DNA of 64,000 nt. Origin: Cryptomeria japonica (taxonomy: Eukaryota; Streptophyta; Pinopsida; Cupressales; Cupressaceae). Below are positions 23,367 to 34,619 of this stretch, one piece after another. The notes beneath the pieces were generated by a model that had not been told where the DNA came from, did not search any database, and saw only the letters and a list, made by a program, of their open reading frames with translations. Both the position numbers and the translations under genes were made by a program. The stretch lies in contig NC_081408.1 of NCBI RefSeq assembly GCF_030272615.1, positions 407,513,889 through 407,577,888 of the forward strand, read 5' to 3'. The stretch's first letter is position 1, and every line of letters begins with the position of its first letter.

Positions 23367-23859
23367 CAAAACCCTAATTTTTCAACTTACTCTGATGGAC
23401 ATGAAAATTGTACCCTTAGCTAATTCGCCTGTTCTGATTCCATTTTCGGGATTGAAATCAAAATCCGAGATCATTTTGCTAGTCAATTTCATAGAATTTG
23501 GACCACTTAGCGCTTTTTCATCAAATGCTCATTCTTTCTTCAAATTGCGCTCAATTTCTCATGAATCAGCGTTGAATCTCAATTTTATTCAACACAACAA
23601 CTTTGCGCTCAACTTCAACATCAAAACCAAATATTCAAATATTCCTCAGAATCATTTGTACTCAAATAACATATCATCGCCAACAATTGCCTATAATCAT
23701 GTACCCTCGCTATCTTTCGATTTTGCTCCCGAGCAGGCATACTCATGACCTCATGACCTCACATCTTCAAAGTCGATAAAATTTTCAAATCTTCATCAAA
23801 AGTCAAGCAAAAAAAATTTCAACAAAAGAAAATCAAACAAATTCTTATTGCTAAGGGGC

Positions 23860-24450
23860 ATCTCAGCTTCATCACTTCATATCAAGTTGATATCTCTCGA
23901 TCATCTGAATCGAACCAATCGCAAGGGGCATATTAGTTTCATCGCTTCAAATCAAGTTGATATTTGTCTTCTTCTGAATCTATCTCTTAATGTTAATCAA
24001 TTTCATCACTTTTCATCAAGCTGATTATTCGTTTAAACTCAATCAAAAGTTTGAAGAGTATCTTTGATCACACACTCAATCTAAGCAGGTGTTCAGTTTC
24101 ATCACATCGAATCAAGCTAGACAGTTTATCTTCACTCATTGTGTCTTCATCCATCAAGTTCAAGATCAATTTTATCTTCGCTCACTGTGTCTAGTTCAAT
24201 CAAGTTCTAGATCAGTAAGATCCGCTTCTTGATCAATCAAGTTCAAGTCCGGTATCTTTGCTCTCTATCATTCCTAGTTCAATCAAGTTCCGGATCAATA
24301 TTGCTTTAATTAGACTATGTTCAACTTCATCCCTTCAAATCAAGCTAAACACCTTGCTCTTCATCTGGTTTGTGATCAATCAAGTTCAGAATTGGCATCT
24401 CCTAGACATCAACTATTCTTTGAACCAACGCGCTACTCACACATTAATTC
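23860..24450 (+). repeat. Two interspersed short-motif arrays before the Tat A polypurine tract
   Basis: Five versions of TTCATC(A/G)CTTCAAATCAAG(C/T)T near 23870, 23934, 24002, 24093 and 24326, and about five versions of GATCAATCAAGTTCAAGATC near 24155, 24193, 24232, 24274 and 24373. No ORF. Element B has the same arrangement in reverse at 60660-61260. Confidence 0.65.
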
Positions 24451-24463
24451 AAAGAGGGGAAAA
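24451..24463 (+). promoter_or_regulatory. Polypurine tract of Tat element A
   Basis: AAAGAGGGGAAAA directly before the 3' LTR start TGTAATACC. The identical tract is found before the LTR of element B (reverse strand, 60637-60649). Primer for plus-strand synthesis. Confidence 0.92.
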
Positions 24464-25602
24464 TGTAATACCTTGAAAATGGTCATCTAAACCATGGGCC
24501 CCTAATCTCGACAACATCACCAAGGTCCTAACCAAAGGCAATTAAATCAATCTTGAGCACATGTTTAATTCTTTTATCATCAAATGTCACATGGCAAGTA
24601 AATTATTCTATATTAATTAAATATTTATTTAATTAATTGAATCATTCCAAGAATATCATTTTGATCAATTATCCTATTTTAATTTGTTAGATATCCTTGC
24701 ATATTTAATTAATTAAGTAATTTTCCATTTAATCATGCAAAAAAAGAATTAATTTATTACAAAAGAGGAATTAATTATAAAGCAAGAGTTGAACTGAAAA
24801 TAAAATAAAAGAATTGAATTGAGAGAGCAATCAAACTTGAGATATTATTTCTTTTTCTAAATTTAGAACTTGAAATTGGAAAAGCAATTAATTGAATTAT
24901 TGATCATTCTCAAAAATTGGAACTCAAAGCTTTTCAGAAAAAGAAGTTCAGTTGCATTGAAAAGACTTTTTTCTTGAATAAAACAAAGAATTATCTATTT
25001 TTATCACAAGTGCATGGAATTAATTAAATCTTATTTCCAATGCAACTTGAACTTCTCATTTAGATGCATTTCAATTAAACTATAATTGGAATCTATCTCA
25101 AGGTTAACTGAATCTGATTTCTCAATTATTGTCAATTAATCCTAAATTGAGTTTTTTTGTAATTCTCTATAAATTCAACCTTCAGCTCTCATTCAAACCA
25201 CCCCGGAGATTTTTGAGAACACACCTGGAGATTATTATTATTATGCTGATTTTTCTTTGGACTCATTGAATATATTGTGCTTTTTTTATTATTTGCATCC
25301 ATGTTTAGTTTATCCATATTGCTTGAATTCATTATTGCTTGAATCTTTCATCCATCTTGCATCTATTTAGCTTAATATCATGCTCATATAGATTAAATCC
25401 TTCATCTTGGTGTAGTCTAGTCACTGGTATTGCTTATAAAAATCTGAGAGCAATCTTATACTTGCATCTTTTAGAAGGCAATTAGTCGCTTTGTTATGGT
25501 TTATTATTTATTGATTATTGATTTACTAACCATACATGTAATGACTTAATTGAAGTGTTATGTCTTGCAGCTATTAGACCCTATTTCACTTTTTCACACA
25601 CA
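24464..25602 (+). repeat. 3' LTR of Tat element A
   Basis: 1,139 bases from TGTAATACC to CACACACA. AT-rich with a TATAAATTCAACC stretch near 25168 that is a likely promoter TATA. Roughly 3% different from the 5' LTR. Intact across the site where the LINE entered the 5' LTR. Confidence 0.92.
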
Positions 25603-26369
25603 GATCCCATTATTCCCCCACTCCATCTCATGATGATATTTCCATTGATCTGGATCCCCCTCATGATTCTAATATGTTGGTACAAGATGCTCATGAATCC
25701 CCTACATGCACAATGAGTTCCTCCACTTTGGTCCAGTCTAATCCACTTCATAACCCCACCATTCCTTTCATATCATATCCACCTCATAATGGACTCGTTT
25801 CTTCTTTCTAAAGCAAAGAGTATCCTATGGGTCAAAATACTTATAAAGGCAACAGGGTAGACCTCCACAAGAAAGGCATTTTAGAACCCCTCAATAGAAA
25901 AAGAAATCTTAATTGTCATGACCTTGGTTACATATCTCACTCTCAAGGAATTGGTACCCCTACTAAATCCTACATCCCTCCATCAAAATCCAAACACATT
26001 CTTTCCCCTTCATCTCTTCCATCCATTTTAGGTACTTATATCCCTTCATCCCTTATTCAAGATCAACAAAGGCACACATCCTTGAGAACCTTTCACCCAT
26101 CCAAAAGACCTCCATTTCATTCGTATCCATCCATACATTCCTTTCCCCCTCCAATAAATTTGGATGCCAAGCATAAAATTCATAATTCCAACAATCCACA
26201 TGTACTCAAGGATCAACATGTCCAATCTAATCGACATGCCAGAACAAAGAAAAATATGATCCAAAAAGAAAAAGAAATATCCAAAAGGCCACAAAGGCCA
26301 ATTTCTCAAAAAGAAAAGTCAAAATCTATATGGGTTCCTAAATCCCTTGTGCAAGCAATGTGTTCCAAG
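25603..26369 (+). pseudogene. Fragment of an older element's ORF, left piece
   Basis: One frame from 25604 to 26369 with a single TAA near 25808. It encodes a Pro/Ser/His-rich, low-complexity protein of no family I recognise, with IPPSKSKHILSPSSLPSILG and, near the end, SKSIWVPKSLVQAMCSK. The last three bases AAG are the CACTA target duplication; after removal of that transposon the frame continues at 43764 as EPQKHEK. A second WIPKWLIEA and a second SSILGSYVPKS lie just beyond, so the protein has internal repeats. Probably part of the polyprotein of an old gypsy relative. Confidence 0.5.
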
Positions 26370-26510
26370 AACTAGTAGAAATATGGTGAATAAATGACTA
26401 CGTGACCAAAACTTTTAGTCACGAGACCAAATTCTAGTAATTTTTTACAAGAAAGTTATGAATGACTAAATAAATGACTAGATAATTGCCTGGCTCTTCT
26501 CTTAAAGAAA
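26370..26510 (+). repeat. CACTA left terminus and subterminal repeats
   Basis: Starts AACTAGTAGAAATATGG, then holds AAATGACTACGTGACC, TTTTAGTCACGAGACC and AATGACTAAATAAATGACTA. In En/Spm, subterminal repeats bind the element's own TNPA protein (family knowledge). Confidence 0.7.
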
Positions 26511-29500
26511 TTAGGTACTTGTGGAAATGATATAAAAAATTGATCCTAATATTTTTGTTTGTAAATTATTTATTATTTAAATATTATTTTATTTATAAAT
26601 AATAAATTATTTTATTAGCAGATGTATTATATTATATTTTTTATTTCTATTAAAAAAATAATAAGAATAAAAGTATAACAATTTCACTTGGATTTAAAAT
26701 AAATTTTGAAGATAAAATAAATATTTTACCTAAAATATTTAAATTATTCTTTATATTATCTTAAATTAAAAAATTTACTGTTTATCAAAATTGCATTATA
26801 TTTTTTATTGTAGATTGCCCCTTTTTTATTGTCACCCATTTTTCATCTATCTAAATTAAAAATAGCCTATATAGATTTCAAGGTCATAATTGAAATTTTA
26901 AAAGGCTTTGAATTCTTTAAAGAATAAATAAAAAAATTACCTCCAAAGCCTAAGACCTTCAAAGCCTCAGACCTCCAAAGGCTAATTTGTTTGCAAAAAA
27001 AATATGACTCCCACCAAGGAAAAAATTAGCATGAAATCAGAATTTCGATCGACAAACGGAGTAAGAGGAGCTATGGAAACCATACCAATGACATTGGAAT
27101 GTTGTTCATTGTAATCAAAACTTTGTTGTGGAAAAAATAGGAAAGCATAAAGTGGTCTTTATCTACACTCTACAGACTGCACATGGTAGAAGAAGACCAA
27201 AGGAAGACATTGACAAACATAGGTATCGTACATTTCTGTGTTTTTAAATTATAAAACTTCGAATAAAATTTTTGTATCTTTTGCTTGTACGCATTATCAA
27301 ATTTTTGTATCAGATAAACTACCCACCTAAAGAGGAGATTGATCATTGGCAGGCCCTCCTATATCAGTTGGGTTCCTTCAAATTCAATCTATGTAGTAGG
27401 GAGTCAAGGTCTTGGGAGAGAGGAATCGAGGAAGGATCTTTGAATCCACCCACCCCTATCCATAGTCGATAGTAGGGCAACAACAAACCCCAAAAACAAT
27501 ACCACCATAAAAATAATATTAATTGCTCATTTATGTTTTCTCTTTATCTAACCATGACATGAAATAGCTATATGGCCATGAATGCTCTTGTTATTGACAA
27601 GAAGAACCGTTATATCTATAGTTTATGAAGGCTCTATTTCTATGTGTTAGAGTTTCCTTTGGGCCACTGTCTTGGTATGTATGACTCTTTATGTAAATAT
27701 CAAACTCTTACTTAATTCTAGAAACTTCAGTGTGCTGCTCTCTTTGGGTTTGAAAGTGTTGCTCTTTAAGGTTGACAATCCCTTGTGACTTTGCACTGTT
27801 ATTTTGTGCCTTGATTGCAAATAGTTGTCCTTTGCTATTGTCATTTTGGCTTCACGACTGTAAGATTAGTAAGAGTCTTTTTTCCTAATGACTATTTAAA
27901 TCCTTGTTCTTATGGCATTGTTTCTCAATCTTGCTCTAAATTATTCTAGTCTACCCTTCAAACAAAGAGACCTTAATAAAACATTCATAAAAAAATTCAA
28001 TAGACAGTCTCTATTGTTTACAATTGTTCAATAACAGTGATTGACTACTTTTATCTTGTTAACCTTTTAGACTTGTAAATCAATATAACATTACTACCAT
28101 GATTATATTGTTTGTCCATCTTGAGTAATCAGCTTAACTGCCCATGTACGCACTATAATAGATATCTCTTTTATGCCTTTAGATATTTTTCTCTTTAGTT
28201 GTGATGTCCATTGTAGATGCTTTAGATCTGGACCTTCATTACCTGATCATTGACTCTGCTCTTCAATGTTTTGAGTGTCTTTGATCATACCTAAGTGTGT
28301 GTTGCTCTATGACCTCTATTCTATAAAGATAATGATCTCCTTCTTCTTGCTAACTGAGTGTTCTTCTCTTTGATATCTTGATTACTGCTTCTTTGTCTCA
28401 TGGGGCTGAGTGCTTCTTTTAAATCATTAAATAAATTTCCCTTATGACCATTCTATGGCTGCTCTTATTGTCTTAATGGTTGTAACTCTGTCCTAACCTT
28501 GTCTACACCTTGAGTAGACTTGATCATGACCTCATATATCTCTTTTTTCACCATTGGGTCTATCTTGGAAGGACCATAATGACAGTCATAATAGGACTGC
28601 ATGTGACCCTTGTACATTTTAATGGTCTTTGGAAGCTCGTTGATGGTGACTTTGTGTTTCTTGGAATATCTATTTCTCCTTTGGGTAGATGATTGTTATG
28701 AATGTATTTGCCTTTCCCTTTTGAGCTTTAACTGCTTCGTGTCTTAAGACTTTTTTATGACTATCATTCCTCTTGGCATGTTCATATCATGGTTTGAAAA
28801 AGACTATCTTTAAAGTCATTGTGATCTTTGAGCCTTAAGCTCTATCACATTGATGTTTGGCTGTCATTTTGAATTTATGTTTACCAACAAGACCTTTGAT
28901 CAATCTTCTCATATCTCTCCCTTGACTTTCAACAATAAGGATTATCATTTAATGCCCCTAGATGCTACCTATTGATGACTATCAAAACTGATTTTGATTG
29001 ATTCTTTGTGCTTAGACTATGTTTCTCTACAACATTATTTTTGAGGGAGGAAACTCTTCTAACCTTCATAACTTTTATTTAGCTTTTCTCCCTATTTTGT
29101 ATATCTGCTTTGTAGTTGTGATCATTGATCATGTTGCCGCCCCATGTAATAATGAATTGATTGCCTTGATTCTTAAGTGAAGCATGACTGCATTTTTTGT
29201 ATGTTGCCATGTGACTATGATATGTCTCCTTTATACTTTGTAGCTTTCCATCATGTCTATCATAGCAAGTCTATATATGATCTCTATCACTGATTTTGTG
29301 TCTTTTAAGACTTAAGCTCTCCATATATTGAAATTATAATATTTGTAGGTGCAACTACTTTATGGAATCTCTGCATTTTTTTACAAGTTTAGATAAATTA
29401 ATCAAGTTTGACAGAAATTGTGTCAATAATGAAAGTAATAGTTAAGGGATGGAATTCTTTTAGCGTGCATAGAATAGTGATCAAGAATCTTCCCATTCCC

Positions 29501-29560
29501 CAAAATGTAAAATCTATCGATAAGTTCTCTCCTAAGTGTCAAACAAAAATCATTATATCA
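26511..29560 (+). other. CACTA 5' internal region without a recognisable gene
   Basis: About 3 kb, AT-rich, with no ORF I can support. 26560-26820 is almost pure A/T. 27540-29400 is T-rich with many short stop-ridden frames. It could hold the promoter and long 5' introns of the transposase gene. Confidence 0.5.
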
Positions 29561-29568
29561 AGTATACT

Positions 29569-29972
29569 TTCAGAAGGAGCGGCCATCAAACATTTGGAAG
29601 AACCCTATAAATTACATAGCTTTCATCTGCTTTCTATTAGTCATCCACAAAAGCCAGATATGGAGTTATAACATGACCAAACTCCATGATATCCCATTAT
29701 TTATGCTTTCACAATTGACTCATTGTGAACATATGAGGAAATACTCTTCAAAAGCATCATTTTCTTGAGCTTAAAATTTTCATTTGAAACAGGAAGAGCT
29801 CTGATGAGTCCAGAAATAATCCAATCCTCATTGCAGTGCTTGATAACATACTCTAAAATCCACTCTACACTTTTCTTGTCGCTTCCGATTTCAGAAGGAG
29901 CGGTCATCAAACATTTGGAAGTGCCCTGTAAAGTGCATAGCTTTCATCTACTTTCCATTAGTCATCCACAAA
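29569..29972 (+). repeat. Direct repeat pair of about 83 bases
   Basis: 29569-29652 and 29891-29972 match at about 90%: both read TTTCAGAAGGAGCGG(C/T)CATC and go on to TTAGTCATCCACAAAA. They are about 320 bases apart. Each lies in a short plus-strand ORF ending SFHLLSISHPQ. I do not recognise the peptide. It may be a remnant of a small internal duplication or of two copies of a short insertion. Confidence 0.75.
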
Positions 29973-30540
29973 ATAACTAGCACTTCACCAAATAAAGTGC
30001 AATGGCTATGTTGATAGTAGGATATATAAAATGAGTTTTCAATCTTGTATAAATTTATGTATTAAAGAAAAATTTCATGATTATGTTTTATTTGAATTTC
30101 TTTGCATCAGAGTATAAATCATTAATGTGACATCATTGAATGTCACTAGTTACTTGAATGTACCTTGAATGTGTCATCTTTGGATTATTTTTTACGTTTG
30201 TTATTCTCATGCATAGGTATTGAAACACTTGCATGGGTGATAAAACTTGTTTGGATAGGACCTAGAGACTTTTGAAAAGGTGGGCAAAGAAATCAGAGTT
30301 TGCTACAACGAATTTGAATTTAGTGAGGCCCTCTGCAGCAAATTTAGAGGTAATTTGAAAACCTCATTGTTGAAAGTAAGTTGATAGGAAACACACACAT
30401 ATTCCACTATTAGTAGGTAAACTTCAAATGAATGTAAGATGGATCTCAAAATAATGACTCATTTTATCCTCTTGTTTCTATTAGGGTCTTAGAATGTAAG
30501 ATAGATCTCAAAACAATACTAGAATGCAGGATATTACATA

Positions 30541-32880
30541 TGGATCAGTGTCAAAGGTTGACTACAGAGCAATATCATGTACATGATGAAAGAGTAGCTA
30601 ATGAGAGGAGCTTGGACAAATATCCATGTCCATGTAATGATTGTCTTGGTGGAAAGGTGAAAAAAAAAAAGTGATTTATCGACGTATTATAAGTTGTGGG
30701 CATAGTGGTATAAGCCCTTGGGATTACAATTATTATGGAGATATGATAGAATTATAGATTGTGAGAGATGAAGAGGCAGAAAACATAGACGAAGTGGCAG
30801 AAAACATAAATGAAATGTTTGACGAAGGATTTGAAGTTGATAGAATGTTGAATGAGAGTCTAAGAGATGATTGGGCCAATTCAATGGAGGATGCTTTAAA
30901 TCCTATTTATGCTAATTGTAAGTTAAGTCATTTGACAACAATCCTTCAAATTCTTAACTTGCAAGTGGTGCATGGTTGGACAAATGAGAGTGTAGATTAG
31001 TTATTGGCATTATTAAGTTCATTGTTACCAGCTAACTCTGCATTGCCAACAAAATGAAGTCAATGTAAAAACCAAATCAGTAAGCTCGGCTTGGGGTATG
31101 AAAATATCCACACATGTGTGAATGGTTGTTTATTATTTCACAAAAATATTGCAAGTGATAGTGAATGTCTAAAATGTCATGAAGTGAGGTATAGACAAGG
31201 GTTGAAATCAGTTGTGGTTCCTAGAAAATTTCTTCGCCACTTTTCGATAATCCTATGATTACCCCAAATGTATAGGTGCAGAGGCATTGTTGAACTTATG
31301 TAGTGTTATGCCCAAAATAAGAGCACTGATGGAAAACAATGACATGTGTCTGATTCAAGGACGTGGATGGAATTTGATAATAGATGGCCTGATTTTCTCA
31401 AGATCCTCATAATATAAGGTTGGGTTTGGCTCTAGATGGGGTGAACTCATTCTCAGATCAAAGTACTAAATGATCAACTTGGCCAGCGTTTCTAATAAAT
31501 TATAACTTGCCTCCATGGTTAGCAACTAAACCATTTTTCTTAATGTTATCATTGATTATACCAAGAAAGAAAAGTGTGACTTCAAAAACAATAGATGCTT
31601 TTCTAGAGCCATTGTATGATGAGCTAATGGAATTGTGGAAAGGAATTGAAGCAATTCAATCTTTAAGGGATGGTCATTTAATCAAATTCACTTTAAGAGC
31701 TTCCTTATTGTTTATGATTCATGATCTTCTTGCGTATGGCACATTATCTATTCTCTCTGTTCATGGATACCATGGATGTCCTGCCTGCAACTTTAAGGAT
31801 GTTGTGAGGCACTCAAGAAGTTTGCATAAGTGTATTTATTGTGGACATCATTCTTACCTTAAAATGGATCATCCATATCATCAGCAAAAAACACGTTTCA
31901 ACGGTCAAGAAGAGAATCATGAAGCACCATTCCTAATAATAGGTGATTACATTATTGAGTATGAACAAAAAAGAATGTCATTTATTGAAAATGATGGGAT
32001 TGCGGGTAGTAGAAATTATCCATGTAATGAAAGTGGTGTAAAACGATTGTGCATATTGTATAGGTTGCATTAATTTAAGGATATAGTCATTAGGCATACT
32101 GTTGACTTTATGCATACCAAGAAAAATATAGCCTATGCTATTATAGAAACTCTTTTTGGTGCCTTAGATACTATTTCATCACGTGAAGACTTTTGAGAAA
32201 TAAAGATTCATCAAAATCTTTGGGTTGAAAAATATGATAATGAAAAATATAGAAAACCTGGTGCTCCTTACGTCTGGACAAAGGAACAACATGCACAATT
32301 CTTATAGTTGATGTCTCTGACTCGCTTTCCCACTAGATATGTAAGTAGTAGCATCAGAAGCCAAACTGACATTAATAGCTTAAGAGGCCTCAAGTCCCAT
32401 GACTATCATGTCATAATCAATAATATCTTACCTATTGTGGTAAATATATCAAGTTTAACAAAGGGGCCAAGATTGGCAATTATAATGTTGGGCCTAATAT
32501 TAAAGAGAATGAGCTTATATGTATTAGATCCTTCTAACTTTGATAGTTTGAGGGAGGAGGTTGTTGAAGTCCTTTGTCTATTGGAATGAGAATTTCCAGC
32601 AGAAATCTTTAATATTTCTATTCATCTTTTGATACATCTAGAATATGAACTAGAGTATTGTGGCCCAATAGGAATGAGATGGATGTATCCTATAGAATGA
32701 TATATGAAGGTTTTGAAAAAAATTGTCTGTACTAGGGAAAAACCAAAAGGCAACATGTCTGAGGGATATTCAATGCAAGAGGCCATGGGATTTTGCATAG
32801 AATATATGGAGGATTTTAAAATGTCAATTGACATGTATGGGATGATGACGAAGATGATAGAGTTGCAGGTGAAGTATTAG
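30541..32880 (+). pseudogene. CACTA TNP2-type transposase
   Basis: The enzyme that cuts and joins CACTA ends. An N-terminal transposase-associated domain with Cys pairs (KYPCPCNDCLGG) begins near 30541, with a frameshift at the A-run 30659-30671. The segment HTCVNGCLLFHKN..CLKCHEVRYRQ lies near 31110-31200. The tnp2 core is at 31400-32180: YNLPPWLATKPFFLMLSL, FTLRASLLFMIHDLLAYGTL and GYHGCPACNF. A DUF4218-like region follows at 32300-32870: LRGLKSHDYHVIINN and GMRWMYPIE-stop-YMKVLKK. Stops at 31010, 32071, 32196, 32306, 32587 and 32698 and at least one frameshift disable it. The domain order matches plant CACTA transposases. Confidence 0.83.
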
Positions 32881-32989
32881 AAGGCAATGGGTGTTGCTTC
32901 AAGCTATCATGTCAAGAAAGAAGCGCAATACATGCCTTTATTCTTCAAAACACACCTTCGTTCGATAAGTGGCACAGGTAAAAAATAAA

Positions 32990-33881
32990 TTACACAATAA
33001 TTTATTTACTCAATTGCATTTACACATTTATATTATTAATCTTACTATTTGTACGTCATTATTTTATGTAAAAATATGAAGAAGAGAATCAAACTTGGAT
33101 GCAACATCGACCTCAAAAGCGCAACCGTTGTGATTTGATTGGAGGAGATTCTTTTCCAAAATTCAAAGAATGGATTCCTAATGCAATCAATGATGAAAAA
33201 GAGGGAAGTCATGATATAAAAATAGAGGAAAGTGAACTTTCACAATCTCCACATTTATGGGCTATGAGTTTTAGTGGAATGTGGGCCTATGGTAGTCACT
33301 TAAGAGTGGAAGAAAAAGACAAGGAAAGACTAATTGTGATTGTGTTGTTAGTGCTGAATTTCTTCATGGAAATGAGTAGAAAATTTATGATGGATTCATC
33401 CAAGATATTATTCAAGTGTATTTTGGTGAAAATAGTCCTATATTATTAAAATGACTTGGATATGACCATCTGTGGTACAATTTGATGAGTATGAATTTGT
33501 GCATGCAAATACATGATGATTTTTATCAGAGACGATGAGTCATATGTTTCCCCTCTTCAAATTAACCAGTCATTTCTAATTGATGATGTAAGAAGCCTGG
33601 GATGGTCTTATGGCATTCAAACAGAGTCTTGTTCGAAACAAAAATTCAAGGAAGTTGTCAAAGTAATCCCTGATGGGCAATATGCTAATTTACAAGAAAC
33701 ATTCAAAGAAGTGGATGAAGACAATGAGGGACTGTTTGAACAAGAAATTTTGATTACAAATGAAGAAATTGGGAGAGAGAATGTATTACATTTCTCAAAT
33801 GAGGACGAGGAAGAAAATCAAGTAGATGCAGACACTAGTGATCAAGATTTTGATCTCGCTGGCAATGCAGATGATTATTGA
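32990..33881 (+). pseudogene. C-terminal part of the CACTA transposase gene (DUF4216-like)
   Basis: Likely the last exon(s) of the TNP2 gene. The frame at 33080-33447 begins after AATTTATTTAC..TATG and has QTWMQHRPQKRNRCDL, SFPKFKEWIPNAI and LSQSPHLWAMSFSG. The next stretch reads YDGFIQDIIQVYFG in another frame, then 33513-33881 has ESYVSPLQINQSFLIDD..LGWSYGIQ and an acidic tail. DUF4216 follows DUF4218 in most plant CACTA transposases, so the position supports the call; the similarity itself is modest. Broken by a frameshift near 33370 and stops around 33450-33530. Confidence 0.55.
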
Positions 33882-34619
33882 TGAGCCCCATTTTATGACT
33901 TTTAATTTAGGACTTTTATGTTGTTTTAAGACTGTCTTATGTTGTAAGGACACAAACCTTCTAACTAATACTTGTTTGAAAGCTTTAATGTTGAACAAAG
34001 TTTCTATATGAATATGTTAGCTTTAATCTTTGTAACCATGCTACACTATGACTGTCAGTTGTGCCTTATAACAATAATGACTACAAGACAAGCATTTGAT
34101 GAAATGTCTTTGTACATAGTCATTATCTTAGACTGTACTTTACTCTATCTTTGTATCATGGACTGCTCTGCATCTATTGGTAATACTATATAATGACAAT
34201 CTTTTAGCTCTATGACTATCATGGTATGGTTTGTTACTGCCTTATACCTGCTCTAGATGATCCACTGTTCTATGTGTCAAACTATGTTTCACTGATATAT
34301 GCTTTGTGAATTGTTCGGTTTGATGAGCTAATTATACATTATTGTTTATTTGAACATCATGAAATGAGGAAAAAGAATTTAAGGCACAAATTAGATGATA
34401 GTGATCATATTTCTAAAGTTTCAATCACAGATTATGAGCGCTCTCATGAAGAACGTGTGGCCAAAAATAATGATTTTTTATCGTATCTAGGTTTGACAAA
34501 CTTGCAAGTTGCAAATCCACTAAGTAGTATATTATCTGTTTAATACTCTTTAATGAAATTTTATAGGCAATATTTTTATGTACATAAGACATGATATGAT
34601 ATTTTTTTTATTTCAGCCA
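33882..34619 (+). other. Spacer between the two CACTA genes
   Basis: AT-rich, mostly non-coding. A short frame at 34322-34540 (FEHHEMRKKNLRHKLDDSD) runs toward the next gene and may be its first exon, ending near TATTATCTGTTTAA. Confidence 0.4.

Larger units (their letters stand above)
449..25602 (+). mobile_element. Tat-lineage Ty3/gypsy LTR retrotransposon A
   Basis: About 17 kb once the 8 kb LINE in its 5' LTR is removed. Order: 5' LTR (449-1529 and 9557-9601), degenerate primer site near 9606, long leader, gag from 11698, protease, G-patch, RT, RNase H, second RNase H, integrase (to 19385), spacer, antisense PMD gene (21090-23282), repeat block, polypurine tract 24451-24463, 3' LTR 24464-25602. 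The pol order, with the duplicated RNase H before integrase, is that of the Tat/Ogre branch. The LTRs differ by roughly 3% by eye. Every coding region carries stops, so the copy is not autonomous. The right flank is the ORF of an older element; the left target duplication would lie outside the window. Confidence 0.9.

Noticed and set aside
23395-23748. Plus-strand ORF of 117 codons in Tat A
   Set aside because: The counterpart in element B (61270-61720, minus strand) is split between frames, so the reading frame is not conserved.
28510-28692. 60-codon plus-strand ORF in the CACTA 5' region
   Set aside because: Short, isolated, with no motif and no supporting context.
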